NCBI GenBank assembly: GCA_025929585.1
Contig: JAICPY010000015.1
Location: 1-58,288 of the forward strand
From: Steroidobacter sp.
Lineage (GTDB): Bacteria; Pseudomonadota; Gammaproteobacteria; Steroidobacterales; Steroidobacteraceae
Reading direction: 5' to 3'
Length of the DNA: 58,288 nt
In this document: positions 28,000 through 36,629 of the stretch, piece by piece
Layout of the letters: each line of letters starts with the position of its first letter
Numbering within the stretch: the stretch's first letter is position 1
Notes under the pieces: model-generated
Told to the model about the DNA's origin: nothing
The model's database searches: none
The model's input: the letters and a program-made list of their open reading frames with translations, nothing else
Position numbers and translations under genes: made by a program

Positions 28000-28980
28000 T
28001 CACTCACATTCCCTGCTCACCACTCGATTCCGTCCCAGCTCCTTTGCGTCCTTTAGAGCTCTGAGCGCGCTTTCGTAGACGCGCTCGGGCGTGTAGTCAT
28101 GAGCCGGCACCAGCGACACGACGCCTGCCGTTGCCGTGATGTAACGCGAAATTGGTGAGCGTGGGTGATGGATGGCGAGATCGCGAACGCGGCCGAGTAC
28201 CGCGTCTGCCAGCTTGGAGGCTTGAGGCAGATCCATGCCTGTGGTCAACGCGGCAATCTGATCTTCATCGAACCGTCCGCATAGATCGCTGGCACGGCGA
28301 AAGCAGCCGCCGATCACGCGCGCGATGCGACGGAATGCTTGGTCTGCCCCCTGCCGCCCGAACACCTCGCGGTATTGCACGAAGCTGTCGAGATCGAACA
28401 CGAGGAAACTCAGCCGACGCGATTCTCGCTGCGCGAGAGCCCAATCGCGGCGCACTAGTTCCTCGAAATAAGGTCGTCGCAACAAACCGGTGAGCTTGTC
28501 GTCGCGAAGATAAGCAAGCATCGTCTGCGTACTCATCGCCGCATCGCGACTTTCGCTCTTAGCTTCCAGCCTGAGTTTCTCACTCACATCGCGATGAAAG
28601 CTCGCGTAGTGTGTAATGACCCCTTGCGCATTACGAAGCGGGCTCAATGTCACTTCGTTCCAAAACATGGTGCCGTCCTGGCGGTAGTTGCGCAGCACGG
28701 TGCGGCAGGGTGACCCGTCACGTAGTGCGTCACGGATTTTCGCGAGGCCTTCCTGTTCGGTATCGTGCGCTTGTAAGAACCGGAGGTTTCGACCGTAGAT
28801 CTGCTCTCGGTTATAGCCGGTCAATTGCTCCAGTGCGACGTTCGCATATACGACCTTTCGGTCACCGGCGCTCTCGCAAATAGCGGCCCCGTCCGGCAGG
28901 CAGTCCACCAGCGATTGCAGCAAGCGGGGCTCGACGGACAACCCGCCGTCGACAGCCAGTTTCGAGACATCGACACTCAT
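28000..28980 (-). CDS. LOV/PAS-like plus degenerate GGDEF protein
   Basis: 326 residues from ATG 28980, one nt after the nagZ TGA, so translationally coupled; the longer frame to 29094 is inside nagZ. Residues about 25-135 form a LOV-type PAS domain (TGYNREQIYGRNLRFLQ, NYRQDGTMFWNEVTLSPLR). The photoactive Cys of GRNCRFLQ is Leu, and the Gln near the end of the domain is His, so blue-light adduct chemistry is not expected. The C-terminal domain has GGDEF-family framework (DDKLTGLLRRPYFEEL, FDLDSFVQYREVFGRQGADQAF), but the active-site GGDEF is replaced by DEDQI in GRFDEDQIAAL. Probably not a cyclase; perhaps a c-di-GMP/GTP or partner-binding sensor. Confidence 0.85.
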   Translation of the reverse strand: MSVDVSKLAVDGGLSVEPRLLQSLVDCLPDGAAICESAGDRKVVYANVALEQLTGYNREQIYGRNLRFLQAHDTEQEGLAKIRDALRDGSPCRTVLRNYRQDGTMFWNEVTLSPLRNAQGVITHYASFHRDVSEKLRLEAKSESRDAAMSTQTMLAYLRDDKLTGLLRRPYFEELVRRDWALAQRESRRLSFLVFDLDSFVQYREVFGRQGADQAFRRIARVIGGCFRRASDLCGRFDEDQIAALTTGMDLPQASKLADAVLGRVRDLAIHHPRSPISRYITATAGVVSLVPAHDYTPERVYESALRALKDAKELGRNRVVSRECE

Positions 28981-28981
28981 T

Positions 28982-30025
28982 TCACGAGTCCAGGTGGAGA
29001 TTAGGCCGCTCCATACAGCCCTTGATCGCACTTTCGCAGGCCTGCCAATCTGCCGAGGCATATAGGCTTTCCCGGGTCCAACCCGGTTTCCCATGGAGGC
29101 GGGCCATGCGCACTTGACTCAGAGGATCCCCGCTCCCTCGCAAAGAATCGATGACTTGCAGCACACCTTGACGATTGTTACAGAGCGAAAGTACGTCACA
29201 ACCCGCTTCTAAGGCCGCTTTGGCGCGCTCCAGCATGTCCCCGACGATCGATGCCCCCGCCATAGACAGATCGTCGGTAAAGATCGCCCCATCGAAACGC
29301 AGGCGTCCTCGCAATTCTTGCTGCATCCAGCGACGCGAAAAGCCGGCAGGCATTCCATCAACGTCCGAAAAGACCACGTGGGCAGCCATGACCGAAGCTA
29401 AGCCATTGGCGATCAGACGCTCATAGGGATAGATATCCTCGTCCATGTCGGCCAGTGGGCGACGGTCGACGGGCATCGCAACGTGCGAGTCGGGGACCAC
29501 TGCCCCGTGGCCTGGGAAATGCTTCGCGGTTGCGGTCATGCCTGCATCTCGCATGCCTCCCATGAATGAGATGGCCAGCTCCGCGACGATGCGCGGGTCG
29601 CGGTGAAAGGCGCGATCGCCTATGACGCCGCTCACCCCATAGTCGAGGTCGACGCAAGGTGCGAAGCTCATATCGATTCCAATTGAGCGGAGCTCCGCAG
29701 CCATTAGCCAACCGCACTGCCGCGCTAGCTGTTTGCCCGTCGCGGCATCCAAATCGTACTCACGCCCAATCAGGCGCATAGCTGGCAGTACCGTGAATCC
29801 TTTGCGAAAGCGCTGAACCCTTCCGCCCTCGTGATCTACCGTGACGAGCAACGGCGGCGTACGCACCGCGCGAATCTCGTCGACGAGCTGCGTGAGTTGC
29901 TCGATGCTCTCGAAGTTTCGCGTGAAGAGAATTACTCCTCCCACCAAGGGGTGCGCCAACAACTCTCGGTCCTCAGCATTCAGGACTTTACCCTGCACAT
30001 CGATCATCAAGGGGCCGAGAGTCAT
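28982..30025 (-). CDS. nagZ: Beta-N-acetylhexosaminidase
   Basis: 347 residues. Cytoplasmic glycoside hydrolase family 3 enzyme that releases GlcNAc from muropeptides in peptidoglycan recycling. The substrate motif AKHFPGHGAVVPDSH and the catalytic Asp in IFTDDLSM are present. N-terminal VDHEGGRVQRFRKGFTVLP is conserved. HIR-6 lies 5 nt before the ATG; no Shine-Dalgarno is visible. Followed directly by the LOV-like/GGDEF-like gene. Confidence 0.96.
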   Translation of the reverse strand: MTLGPLMIDVQGKVLNAEDRELLAHPLVGGVILFTRNFESIEQLTQLVDEIRAVRTPPLLVTVDHEGGRVQRFRKGFTVLPAMRLIGREYDLDAATGKQLARQCGWLMAAELRSIGIDMSFAPCVDLDYGVSGVIGDRAFHRDPRIVAELAISFMGGMRDAGMTATAKHFPGHGAVVPDSHVAMPVDRRPLADMDEDIYPYERLIANGLASVMAAHVVFSDVDGMPAGFSRRWMQQELRGRLRFDGAIFTDDLSMAGASIVGDMLERAKAALEAGCDVLSLCNNRQGVLQVIDSLRGSGDPLSQVRMARLHGKPGWTRESLYASADWQACESAIKGCMERPNLHLDS

Positions 30026-30030
30026 AGGAG

Positions 30031-30150
30031 AGAAGGCGATAGGGGATAGCGGATAGAGGATGGGTTCGAACTAGGAAGTGGATAGTGAAGATGGCTCGAG
30101 GGATTTGCTATCTCTGACTATCCCCTATCCGCTATCCCCTATCGCCTTCT
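30031..30150. repeat. HIR-6: GATAGGG-type inverted repeat between rlmD and nagZ
   Basis: Arms 30031-30060 and 30121-30150 match at 29 of 30 positions; the loop is 60 nt. Units are 7 nt (GATAGGG, GATAGCG, GATAGAG). On the minus strand GTCAGAG follows the arm at the loop boundary. The last codons and TAG stop of rlmD are inside the arm; the other edge lies 5 nt before the nagZ ATG. Confidence 0.95.
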
Positions 30151-31484
30151 TTCGTAAAAAGTGCCATCGACTCCACGTGAGCGGTATGCGGGAACATATC
30201 CATCACACCGGCTGACTGCAGAGTGAAGCCGTGTTCGTGAACCAATATGCCGGCATCGCGCGCCAGGCTCCCGGGATGGCAGGAAATATACAACACCGTC
30301 GTCGCGCCGGATCTCGCGACGATCTCCAGGACCTCGCGTGCGCCGGCGCGGGGTGGGTCCAGCAAGATCTTGTTGTAATGCTGGTTTGCCCAGGAACTCT
30401 GACCTTGCGATTGCGCGAGATTCGCTACATGGAACTCCACGTTGGCGAGCCCGTTGCGAACTGCATTGCCTTGTGCGCGAGCAACGAGGCCGGCCTCACC
30501 CTCCACTGCCGTAACGCGAGCTGCCGTTCTCGCGATTGGCAAGGAGAAATTGCCCAAACCGCAAAACAGATCTAGCACGCGGTCGGCAGGATCGAGTTGC
30601 AGCAGGTCGATGGCCCTCTCGACCATCAATGCATTCAAAGGCCCATTCACTTGCACGAAGTCCGTGGGTTCGAATTGCAGCGTCACATCGAATTTGGCAA
30701 GCCGATACTCCAGTTTTGCGACTGGGCCGGTCAGTGGTGCGATGGTGTCGTAGCCACCCGGCTGGATATACAAATCAACCCCATGTTCACGCTGGAAGGC
30801 TTCTAGCATTTGCCTGTCTTGGTCCGTGAGCGGATCCAGAACGCGGATGACTAGCGCGGTCGCGTTGTCTGCTACGGCAACTTCGATCTGAGGCACCTTG
30901 GCGCGCACGCTCAACGAAGAAATGAGCAAGGACAGCGGCTCGATCATCGTGTCGATAGGTTTTGCCAAGATCTCACAGCGTTTCAGGTCGGCGATGAATG
31001 AGCTGCTACGCTCGCGGAATCCCACGACGGTGCGCTGCTTCTTGGGCACCCAGCGAGCTGCGAGACGCGCACGGCGTCGATAATGCCAAGCGCCGGCTTC
31101 CAGAGGCGGCAGTATCGCCGCAGGGGTCACCTGCCCGATACGATTTAAAGCTTCCAGCAGCTGTTGCTGCTTGAACTGCAGTTGCGGGCCCGTTCCGAGG
31201 TGCTGCAAGGCGCATCCACCGCAAATGCCGAAATGCATGCACCGGGGAGTGATTCGATCGGCAGATGGCGTGATGACTTGCGAAAGACGACCTTCATCGA
31301 AGTTTCGAGTTCGCTTCGTGCGGATCCATTCGACTTGCTCGCCCGGCAACGCATCGTCGATGAAAACCGCTTTTCCTTCGACATGAGCGACTCCACGTCC
31401 TTCGTGGGAAAGATCCGTGATCTGCGCGTGCTGCGGCACTGCGGGTGGCTTCATGCGCGCGTTCAACAGCCCGACTCCCGCCAT
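30132..31484 (-). CDS. rlmD: 23S rRNA (uracil-5-)-methyltransferase RlmD (RumA)
   Basis: 450 residues. SAM-dependent m5U1939 methyltransferase. N-terminal TRAM domain (ITDLSHEGRGVAHVEGKAVF), iron-sulfur cysteines in RCMHFGICGGCALQ and KRCEILAK, SAM region VLDLFCGLGNFSLP, and the catalytic Cys in VLYISCHPGSLARD. The C-terminus KEGDRG-stop is encoded by the HIR-6 repeat. An internal ATG at 31454 would avoid overlap with the upstream exonuclease gene and is equally possible. Confidence 0.95.
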   Translation of the reverse strand: MAGVGLLNARMKPPAVPQHAQITDLSHEGRGVAHVEGKAVFIDDALPGEQVEWIRTKRTRNFDEGRLSQVITPSADRITPRCMHFGICGGCALQHLGTGPQLQFKQQQLLEALNRIGQVTPAAILPPLEAGAWHYRRRARLAARWVPKKQRTVVGFRERSSSFIADLKRCEILAKPIDTMIEPLSLLISSLSVRAKVPQIEVAVADNATALVIRVLDPLTDQDRQMLEAFQREHGVDLYIQPGGYDTIAPLTGPVAKLEYRLAKFDVTLQFEPTDFVQVNGPLNALMVERAIDLLQLDPADRVLDLFCGLGNFSLPIARTAARVTAVEGEAGLVARAQGNAVRNGLANVEFHVANLAQSQGQSSWANQHYNKILLDPPRAGAREVLEIVARSGATTVLYISCHPGSLARDAGILVHEHGFTLQSAGVMDMFPHTAHVESMALFTKEGDRG

Positions 31485-32242
31485 GCGCTGAGAAACTCTT
31501 CGAAATGAGGCTTGGATTGAGCACGCAAGACCTCGCGCACACCGGCCAATTCATTCAAGTATTCGTCGCGATTCAACCGACCTCTCATGAGCTCGAAACG
31601 CGAGAAGATCAGATAGGTATTCAGGACATCGGTCTCGCAATAGTTGCGAATCGCTTCGATTTGTCCATCTAGATAGGCATCCCAAACCTTGTCTCCGCTC
31701 ATGCCCAGCTTTCCTGGAAATCCGAGTAGCGATGCCATCGCTTGCAACCCGACGCGCGCTCGTCCCTGAAAACTAGACAAGACATCCATGAGATCCAGAT
31801 GCCGCGAGTGGTACCGATTCAAATAGTTGTTATAGCGGAAAGCCTGGTCCTCATCGCCGCTTTCCCAATATCTCGGCGCGGAAATGCCGTGTCGCATTGC
31901 CCGATAGTGCAGTACCGGTAGATCGAACCCGCCACCGTTCCAGGAAACCAAATCGGGCGTGTACCGCTCGATGCCATCGAAAAATCGTTGAATGATTTCC
32001 GCTTCACTGGATTCGGCATCACCCAACGACCACACTTTGAAAGTGTCCCGCGAACGCAGGGCGACTGAGATGGCCACGACTCGCTGCTGCTCGTAAGACA
32101 AGAATTCGCTACCGCTCTCCTCGCGGCGCTTCGCTTGCATCACGTAACCCACCTGCTTGTCGCTCAAATCCTCCAAGCCATACAGGCGGCGCCCGAACTC
32201 CACGTCAGGAATGGTTTCAATGTCGAAGACGAAGACAGGCAT
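31463..32242 (-). CDS. Predicted 3'-5' exonuclease, PolB-exonuclease-like (DEDDy)
   Basis: 259 residues. Matches the DNA_pol_B_exo2-type family: FDIETIPD (Exo I), SWNGGGFDLPVL (Exo II) and YCETDVLNTY (Exo III, Tyr-x3-Asp form: Y-C-E-T-D). RYHSRHLDLMDVLSSF is also conserved. No polymerase domain. Probably acts on DNA or RNA ends; substrate unknown. It lies between acpS and rlmD in the lepA-era-acpS operon. HIR-7 ends 8 nt before the ATG. Confidence 0.88.
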   Translation of the reverse strand: MPVFVFDIETIPDVEFGRRLYGLEDLSDKQVGYVMQAKRREESGSEFLSYEQQRVVAISVALRSRDTFKVWSLGDAESSEAEIIQRFFDGIERYTPDLVSWNGGGFDLPVLHYRAMRHGISAPRYWESGDEDQAFRYNNYLNRYHSRHLDLMDVLSSFQGRARVGLQAMASLLGFPGKLGMSGDKVWDAYLDGQIEAIRNYCETDVLNTYLIFSRFELMRGRLNRDEYLNELAGVREVLRAQSKPHFEEFLSAWRESGC

Positions 32243-32250
32243 CGGAATAA

Positions 32251-32396
32251 GTGACTCGTGAGTAGCGGGTCGCGGGTCGGCTGAGCCCGGAGGAGAAAGC
32301 TTTCGGCCGAATGCTATCAGCGGAAGGAAGATAGGAGTAGGAGCAATATATCGATCCGGATTCTTACTACCCGCGACCCGCTAGTCACTACCCGCT
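32251..32396. repeat. HIR-7: CGGGTCG-type inverted repeat between acpS and the exonuclease gene
   Basis: Core arms 32258-32277 and 32369-32388 match at 19 of 20 positions; the loop is 91 nt. Units are about 7 nt (AGCGGGT, CGCGGGT). GTAAGAA marks the loop boundary on the minus strand. The acpS stop TAG (32381-32383) and the codons for GSD before it are inside the arm. Confidence 0.92.
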
Positions 32397-32776
32397 GTTT
32401 TTCTCATCAACACTGCCACCGCCACGATCAACCCTGCCTCGTCCGTCAGGGTGATATGACCTTCGCCGATGCCGAGCTTCTCGCACATCGCACGACCGCG
32501 ATCCGACCAGACGATCTCAGGTTTCCCCCAAGCGTTCGAGACCACGCCGGCATCGCGGATCCACATCCCATGCGCGAATCCGGTGCCCATGGCTTTGACG
32601 ATGGCCTCTTTCGCGGCGAAGCGCATCGCTAGAAAGCGTACAGGTCGGCTGTAGGCTCGAAACGCACGTTCCTCCTCGGGCAACAGAAGGCGCTCGACGA
32701 ATTTCTCGCCGAAACGCTCATGCACGTGTTTGATTCGGTCGATCTTCACAACATCGGTGCCAATGCCGAAAATCAT
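32381..32776 (-). CDS. acpS: Holo-[acyl-carrier-protein] synthase
   Basis: 131 residues. Transfers 4'-phosphopantetheine from CoA to ACP. N-terminal MIFGIGTDVVKIDR carries the Mg-binding Asp; FAAKEAIVKAMGTG carries the Glu/Lys motif. It follows pdxJ by 5 nt as in E. coli. The C-terminal TAGSD-stop is encoded by HIR-7. Confidence 0.96.
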   Translation of the reverse strand: MIFGIGTDVVKIDRIKHVHERFGEKFVERLLLPEEERAFRAYSRPVRFLAMRFAAKEAIVKAMGTGFAHGMWIRDAGVVSNAWGKPEIVWSDRGRAMCEKLGIGEGHITLTDEAGLIVAVAVLMRKTAGSD

Positions 32777-32781
32777 TCGGA

Positions 32782-33519
32782 TTAACTCTGATGCGCCCGA
32801 GCTTCGAGCATGAGCCGCTTCATCTCCGACACTGCCGTTGCCATGCCGTCTATCACGGCGCGTGCGACGATTGCGTGTCCGATGTTGAGCTCGACGATCT
32901 GCTGAATGCGCGAGATCGCTTGAACGTTGTAGTAGTTCAAGCCATGACCCGCGTGCACGCTCAGTCCTTTGCCTGCTGCGTAGGCCGCCGCTTGCTTGAT
33001 TCGATTGAACTCGCGCGCCTGCTCTGCGCCTTGCGTGTCCGCATATTTGCCGGTGTGCAATTCGACTACCGGCGCACCCACGCTCGCCGCTGCATCGATT
33101 TGATTCTCGTCAGGATCGATGAACAAGGACACGCGAATACCTGCACCCTTGAGCTTAGTGACCATTCCTTGGAGCTCGGTCAGCCGACCGGCGACGTCCA
33201 ATCCACCTTCGGTGGTCACCTCAGCCCGCCGCTCGGGCACCAAACAACAATCAGTCGGCAATACCTCGCAGGCGATGCTCACCATTTCGGCGGTCGCACC
33301 CATCTCGAGGTTCACCCTTGTCTGCAGCGCTTGCTGACATAGCCGCACATCGCGGTCCTGAATATGTCGGCGATCCTCACGCAAGTGCACAGTAATGCTG
33401 TCAGCACCCGCCTTCTCGGCGATCAAAGCCGCGAACAGGGGATCCGGATAACGCGTGCCGCGCGCCTGCCTCAAGGTCGCGACGTGATCGACATTGACGC
33501 CTAAATGGAGGGGGGACAT
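32782..33519 (-). CDS. pdxJ: Pyridoxine 5'-phosphate synthase
   Basis: 245 residues. Condenses 1-deoxyxylulose-5-phosphate with 3-amino-2-oxopropyl phosphate. Motifs [30 protein letters not shown] and [12 protein letters not shown] are characteristic. Order recO-pdxJ-acpS is conserved. The ATG is only 6 nt from HIR-8, with no visible Shine-Dalgarno. Confidence 0.97.
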   Translation of the reverse strand: MSPLHLGVNVDHVATLRQARGTRYPDPLFAALIAEKAGADSITVHLREDRRHIQDRDVRLCQQALQTRVNLEMGATAEMVSIACEVLPTDCCLVPERRAEVTTEGGLDVAGRLTELQGMVTKLKGAGIRVSLFIDPDENQIDAAASVGAPVVELHTGKYADTQGAEQAREFNRIKQAAAYAAGKGLSVHAGHGLNYYNVQAISRIQQIVELNIGHAIVARAVIDGMATAVSEMKRLMLEARAHQS

Positions 33520-33525
33520 AGCTTC

Positions 33526-33659
33526 GAGTGACGGGTGACGGGTGACAAAGGATAAAGACGCTCGATTTGGATGTTATCAGGGCAATGTCGCCGGTGTTAC
33601 CCCACACGCTCCTTCCAGCACCCTCTTACCGTCACCCGTCACCTATTCACCTCGTCACT
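33526..33659. repeat. HIR-8: GTGACGG inverted repeat between recO and pdxJ
   Basis: Left arm 33526-33546 has three GTGACGG-type units. The right arm 33629-33659 is longer, with interrupted units; 14 nt pair perfectly (33629-33642). Loop about 82 nt, with GTAAGAG at its minus-strand boundary. The recO stop TGA (33655-33657) is supplied by the arm. Confidence 0.9.
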
Positions 33660-34377
33660 TAAGCTCCCTCAGATCCATCATCACCTGCCGGCTCTTGAGC
33701 TCTCGACCATCGAGTACCCGATCCAGGGCGGCACGTAACAAGCGACGGGCATCGGCGCAAACAGCCGCATCCGCGAAATCTTCGTTTGCGATCGCGATGA
33801 GTGTCGATCCGGAGAACACCAGTAGGCCCTCCGCAAGGTCGTGCGCCCGTACCGCTCCTTGCTCGATCCGATACTGATACGCAGCATTGACGTCCAACGG
33901 ATCTCCACTGACTGCATCTCGGTGGAGCGCAAGTCCGTATCCAAGGAACTCCAATAACCGTTTCTCGAACGAGCGCAGCGGAGGTAAGACATTGGGGCTG
34001 CGCTTCAACGCATCCACTGTCTGCGCATACAAGCCAAACACTTCCGGATGACTATCGTGCTTGGCAAAAAGCTTCAGTAGCAGCTCGTTTATATAGAAGC
34101 CGCTGACCAGTCGATCTGAAGGCAAGCTTGCGACACTGCCGTCGAACTCGGCGCCCGTAAGTTGACCTGCTTCGCCCCGTCCGCTCCACGACACGAGCAA
34201 GCGGTTGAAGGGCTGCAGGATGGAGATTAAAGAGCTTGCTGCTTTACGTCCGCCACGAGAGCCGCGAGCGAACACCGTTACTCGCCCGTGATCGCGAGTG
34301 AACAGCTCCAAGATCTGGCTCGTATCGCGATACGGCCGATGGTGCAGAACATAGGCGGGTTGGAGGTGGGAGCGCAT
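33655..34377 (-). CDS. recO: DNA repair protein RecO
   Basis: 240 residues. N-terminal OB-fold (YVLHHRPYRDTSQILELFTRDHGRVTVFARGSR) and helical C-terminal half (EKRLLEFLGYGLAL) as in RecO, which with RecR loads RecA on SSB-coated DNA. Conserved era-recO order. It ends LRELK directly at the HIR-8 TGA. HIR-9 ends about 5 nt before the ATG. Confidence 0.95.
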   Translation of the reverse strand: MRSHLQPAYVLHHRPYRDTSQILELFTRDHGRVTVFARGSRGGRKAASSLISILQPFNRLLVSWSGRGEAGQLTGAEFDGSVASLPSDRLVSGFYINELLLKLFAKHDSHPEVFGLYAQTVDALKRSPNVLPPLRSFEKRLLEFLGYGLALHRDAVSGDPLDVNAAYQYRIEQGAVRAHDLAEGLLVFSGSTLIAIANEDFADAAVCADARRLLRAALDRVLDGRELKSRQVMMDLRELK

Positions 34378-34381
34378 GTGC

Positions 34382-34480
34382 GAGTGACGAAGTGACGACG
34401 TCAGAATGCGGCAGCGGCATCGGCGAGAGAGCCGTTTTGTTCTGACCTCGTCACCTCGTCACCCCGTCACTTCGTCACCT
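34382..34480. repeat. HIR-9: GTGACGAA (8-nt) inverted repeat with unequal arms, between era and recO
   Basis: The left arm (34382-34406) has two 8-nt units; the right arm (34440-34480), read on the minus strand, has four (GTGACGAA, GTGACGGG, GTGACGAG, GTGACGAG). Both arms end in GTCAGAA at the 33-nt loop. The arms thus differ by exactly two whole units. It begins 2 nt after the era stop. Confidence 0.95.
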
Positions 34481-34482
34481 TC

Positions 34483-35379
34483 TCAGTTCTCATACCCCAA
34501 TTGCCGTAACGCAGTCTCGTTGTCCGACCAGTTTTCTTTGACCTTGACCCACAACTCGAGATGGACCGGCAATTTGAAACGCTCGGTCATCTCCAAGCGC
34601 GCCGAGCGGCCGACATCCTTGAGTTGTTCTCCGGCGTGTCCGATGACAATGGCCTTCTGCCCGCTGCGCTCGACCCAGATGACTGCATTGACGAGCAAGC
34701 GGCCATCCTCTTCCTTGAATTGCTCTATCGTCACGGTTAACCCATAGGGAAGCTCTTGACGCAAGCGCATCGTGAGCTTTTCGCGCACGATCTCGGCTGC
34801 TTGGAACGTATCGCTTCTGTCGGTCAATTGGTCGGCTGGAAAATGGGGCGGCGATACGGGCAGATACTTGGCAAGCATTGCCGGCAACTGCTCCAGCTGA
34901 TTACCTTTCAATGCCGACACCGGAACGATCTCAGCAAACGTTGCGCGTCGATTCATCTCTTCGATGAACGGCAGCAACCGCTCCTTCGGAAAAACTTTGT
35001 CGACCTTGTTGAGCACCAGCGCGATTGGCTTGCCTTGCTTTAGCAATTCATCGAGTACACGCTGATCCTCTTCGGTCCAACGCAACGCCTCCACAACGAA
35101 CACGTTGATGTCCGCGTCCTGGAGCGAAGCGATGGCCGCTCGATTCATGTGGCGGTTCATTGCGCGGCGCCCGCCCGCATGCAATCCCGGCGTATCGACG
35201 AAAACCAATTGCATTGCGGGCTGCGTAAGAATGCCCAGGATCCGATGGCGAGTCGTCTGGGGCTTCGGACTTACGATGCTGACTTTCTGCCCGAGCAACG
35301 CATTGAGCAGCGTCGACTTGCCGACATTCGGGCGCCCGACGATCGCTGCAAAGCCGCAGCGATGTTCTGATTCATTCAT
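34483..35379 (-). CDS. era: GTPase Era
   Basis: 298 residues from ATG 35379; a GTG at 35394 overlapping the rnc stop (GTGA) would add five. Ribosome 30S assembly GTPase. G1 GRPNVGKST, G3 DTPG, G4 NKVD, and the C-terminal KH domain (AIVIGHAGEQLKDVGRSAR) are intact. rnc-era-recO is the usual order. Confidence 0.97.
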   Translation of the reverse strand: MNESEHRCGFAAIVGRPNVGKSTLLNALLGQKVSIVSPKPQTTRHRILGILTQPAMQLVFVDTPGLHAGGRRAMNRHMNRAAIASLQDADINVFVVEALRWTEEDQRVLDELLKQGKPIALVLNKVDKVFPKERLLPFIEEMNRRATFAEIVPVSALKGNQLEQLPAMLAKYLPVSPPHFPADQLTDRSDTFQAAEIVREKLTMRLRQELPYGLTVTIEQFKEEDGRLLVNAVIWVERSGQKAIVIGHAGEQLKDVGRSARLEMTERFKLPVHLELWVKVKENWSDNETALRQLGYEN

Positions 35380-35390
35380 GGAGTCTTCGT

Positions 35391-36083
35391 TCACAGAGAG
35401 CCAGAGGACGGGTTGGCCAATCCTTCGAGCATGAGTTGTGCTGCCGCTTGTTCGGCTCGCCGTCGGCTGGCGCCGGTCGCAAGCGTCTTCAGCCCTAATA
35501 CATCGACCGAACAGCTCACCTGAAATACCTGGCTATGAGCCTCGCCTGACACCGACTCTACGACGTAGCTGGGAAGCGGCAGCCCCCGCGCCTGTAGCGT
35601 TTCCTGTAAACGCGTTTTGGGATCCTTGAGTTCAGCCGCGCTCGGTAAACGATCCAACAGAGGCACGAAAAGTCGCTCAATGGCGTTCGCAGCAGCCTCG
35701 AAGCCGCCTTCTAGATAAATCGCCCCAAACAGTGCCTCGAGCGTGTCGGCCAGAATCGATTTGCGACGAAAGCCGCCGGACTTGAGCTCTCCGGATCCCA
35801 ATCGGAGCTGATCGCCAAGGCCGATTTCCGCGGCGACGACCGCGAGAGCCTCACCACTTACCAGACTCGAGCGGAAGCGGGATAGATCGCCCTCATCCGC
35901 TGCGCCGAACTCCCGAAACACGAGCATCGCGACTACACAGTTGAGCACTGCATCGCCGAGGAACTCGAGCCTCTCGTTGTGTGGCCCCCCTGCGCTTCGA
36001 TGCGTCAGGGCAGCTTCGAGCAAAGCAGGATCACGGCATTCATAGCCGAGCGCATCGCGCTGCCATTCCGCCGCGGTCTTCAT
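35391..36083 (-). CDS. rnc: Ribonuclease III
   Basis: 230 residues from ATG 36083, matching the family N-terminus (LGYECRDPALLEAALTHRS). Catalytic signature ERLEFLGDAVLN and second Glu in LEALFGAIYLEGG. A C-terminal double-stranded RNA-binding domain (about 155-222) follows. Processes rRNA and structured mRNAs. HIR-type hairpins of 28 bp or more would, if transcribed, be candidate RNase III substrates (inference). Confidence 0.97.
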   Translation of the reverse strand: MKTAAEWQRDALGYECRDPALLEAALTHRSAGGPHNERLEFLGDAVLNCVVAMLVFREFGAADEGDLSRFRSSLVSGEALAVVAAEIGLGDQLRLGSGELKSGGFRRKSILADTLEALFGAIYLEGGFEAAANAIERLFVPLLDRLPSAAELKDPKTRLQETLQARGLPLPSYVVESVSGEAHSQVFQVSCSVDVLGLKTLATGASRRRAEQAAAQLMLEGLANPSSGSL

Positions 36084-36118
36084 GGTCCGCCTCGAGGCGA
36101 AATCAGCTCCTGCATGGA

Positions 36119-36487
36119 TTATTGAGTCACGTTGACGCTTTTGTCGAAATCCACGACTAGCGATACATTGCCCACGAAAGGCGACTCGGCGCGATACCAC
36201 GCTCTCATGGTGTACCCGTTGCCGGCTCGCTTGATCTCGATTTCTTTAGGTTGAATGCTCTTGATGTCCTCGATGGTCCAACGACGATCCAGTGCGGAGC
36301 GCAACTGATTCGGACTGGTTACATTGCCGCCGTTCTCCTTGGCCGTTTGCTCCATCGCGCGTGCAATGGCCATGTACTCCATATACAACGGAGTTAGACG
36401 AATGCCGGCGTACAAACCGAAACCGATGATCCCAATGATGACGACCATCCCGATGAAGGTGGCGCCACGCTGACGAGAACGCATCAC
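36119..36487 (-). CDS. DUF4845 membrane-anchored protein
   Basis: 122 residues. Starts MMRSRQRGATFIGMVVIIGIIGFGLYAG, resembling a pseudopilin-like membrane anchor, then a small periplasmic domain with PLYMEYMAIARAMEQTAKENGG. DUF4845 proteins lie between lepB and rnc in many gammaproteobacteria. Function unknown. Confidence 0.85.
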   Translation of the reverse strand: MMRSRQRGATFIGMVVIIGIIGFGLYAGIRLTPLYMEYMAIARAMEQTAKENGGNVTSPNQLRSALDRRWTIEDIKSIQPKEIEIKRAGNGYTMRAWYRAESPFVGNVSLVVDFDKSVNVTQ

Positions 36488-36513
36488 AAGCTCCTATGTC
36501 CAAAAAGGCTATG

Positions 36514-36604
36514 GGCTCTAGGCGGAAAGCCAGGCGTAAGGAGCAGGGCAAGCAGTAGGTATCGCGCCATCCACTCTACCTTCCGACCTACGACCTACAG
36601 CCTC
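36514..36604. repeat. HIR-10: weak AGGTCGT-type inverted repeat between lepB and DUF4845
   Basis: The right side (36576-36604) has tandem CCTACGA/CCTACAG units. The left side 36514-36529 pairs with it only if one 7-nt unit is omitted from the right. Orientation follows the rule of the others. Eroded; lower confidence. Confidence 0.5.
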
Positions 36605-36629
36605 GTCTGGTTTGTACAGTCTACCGCCT

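Noticed and set aside
28981-29094. Upstream extension of the LOV-like gene
   Set aside because: It overlaps the nagZ coding region; the ATG right after the nagZ stop is the better start.
30062-30072. tRNA T-loop-like GGTTCGAA
   Set aside because: Isolated match inside a HIR-6 loop with no tRNA cloverleaf around it.
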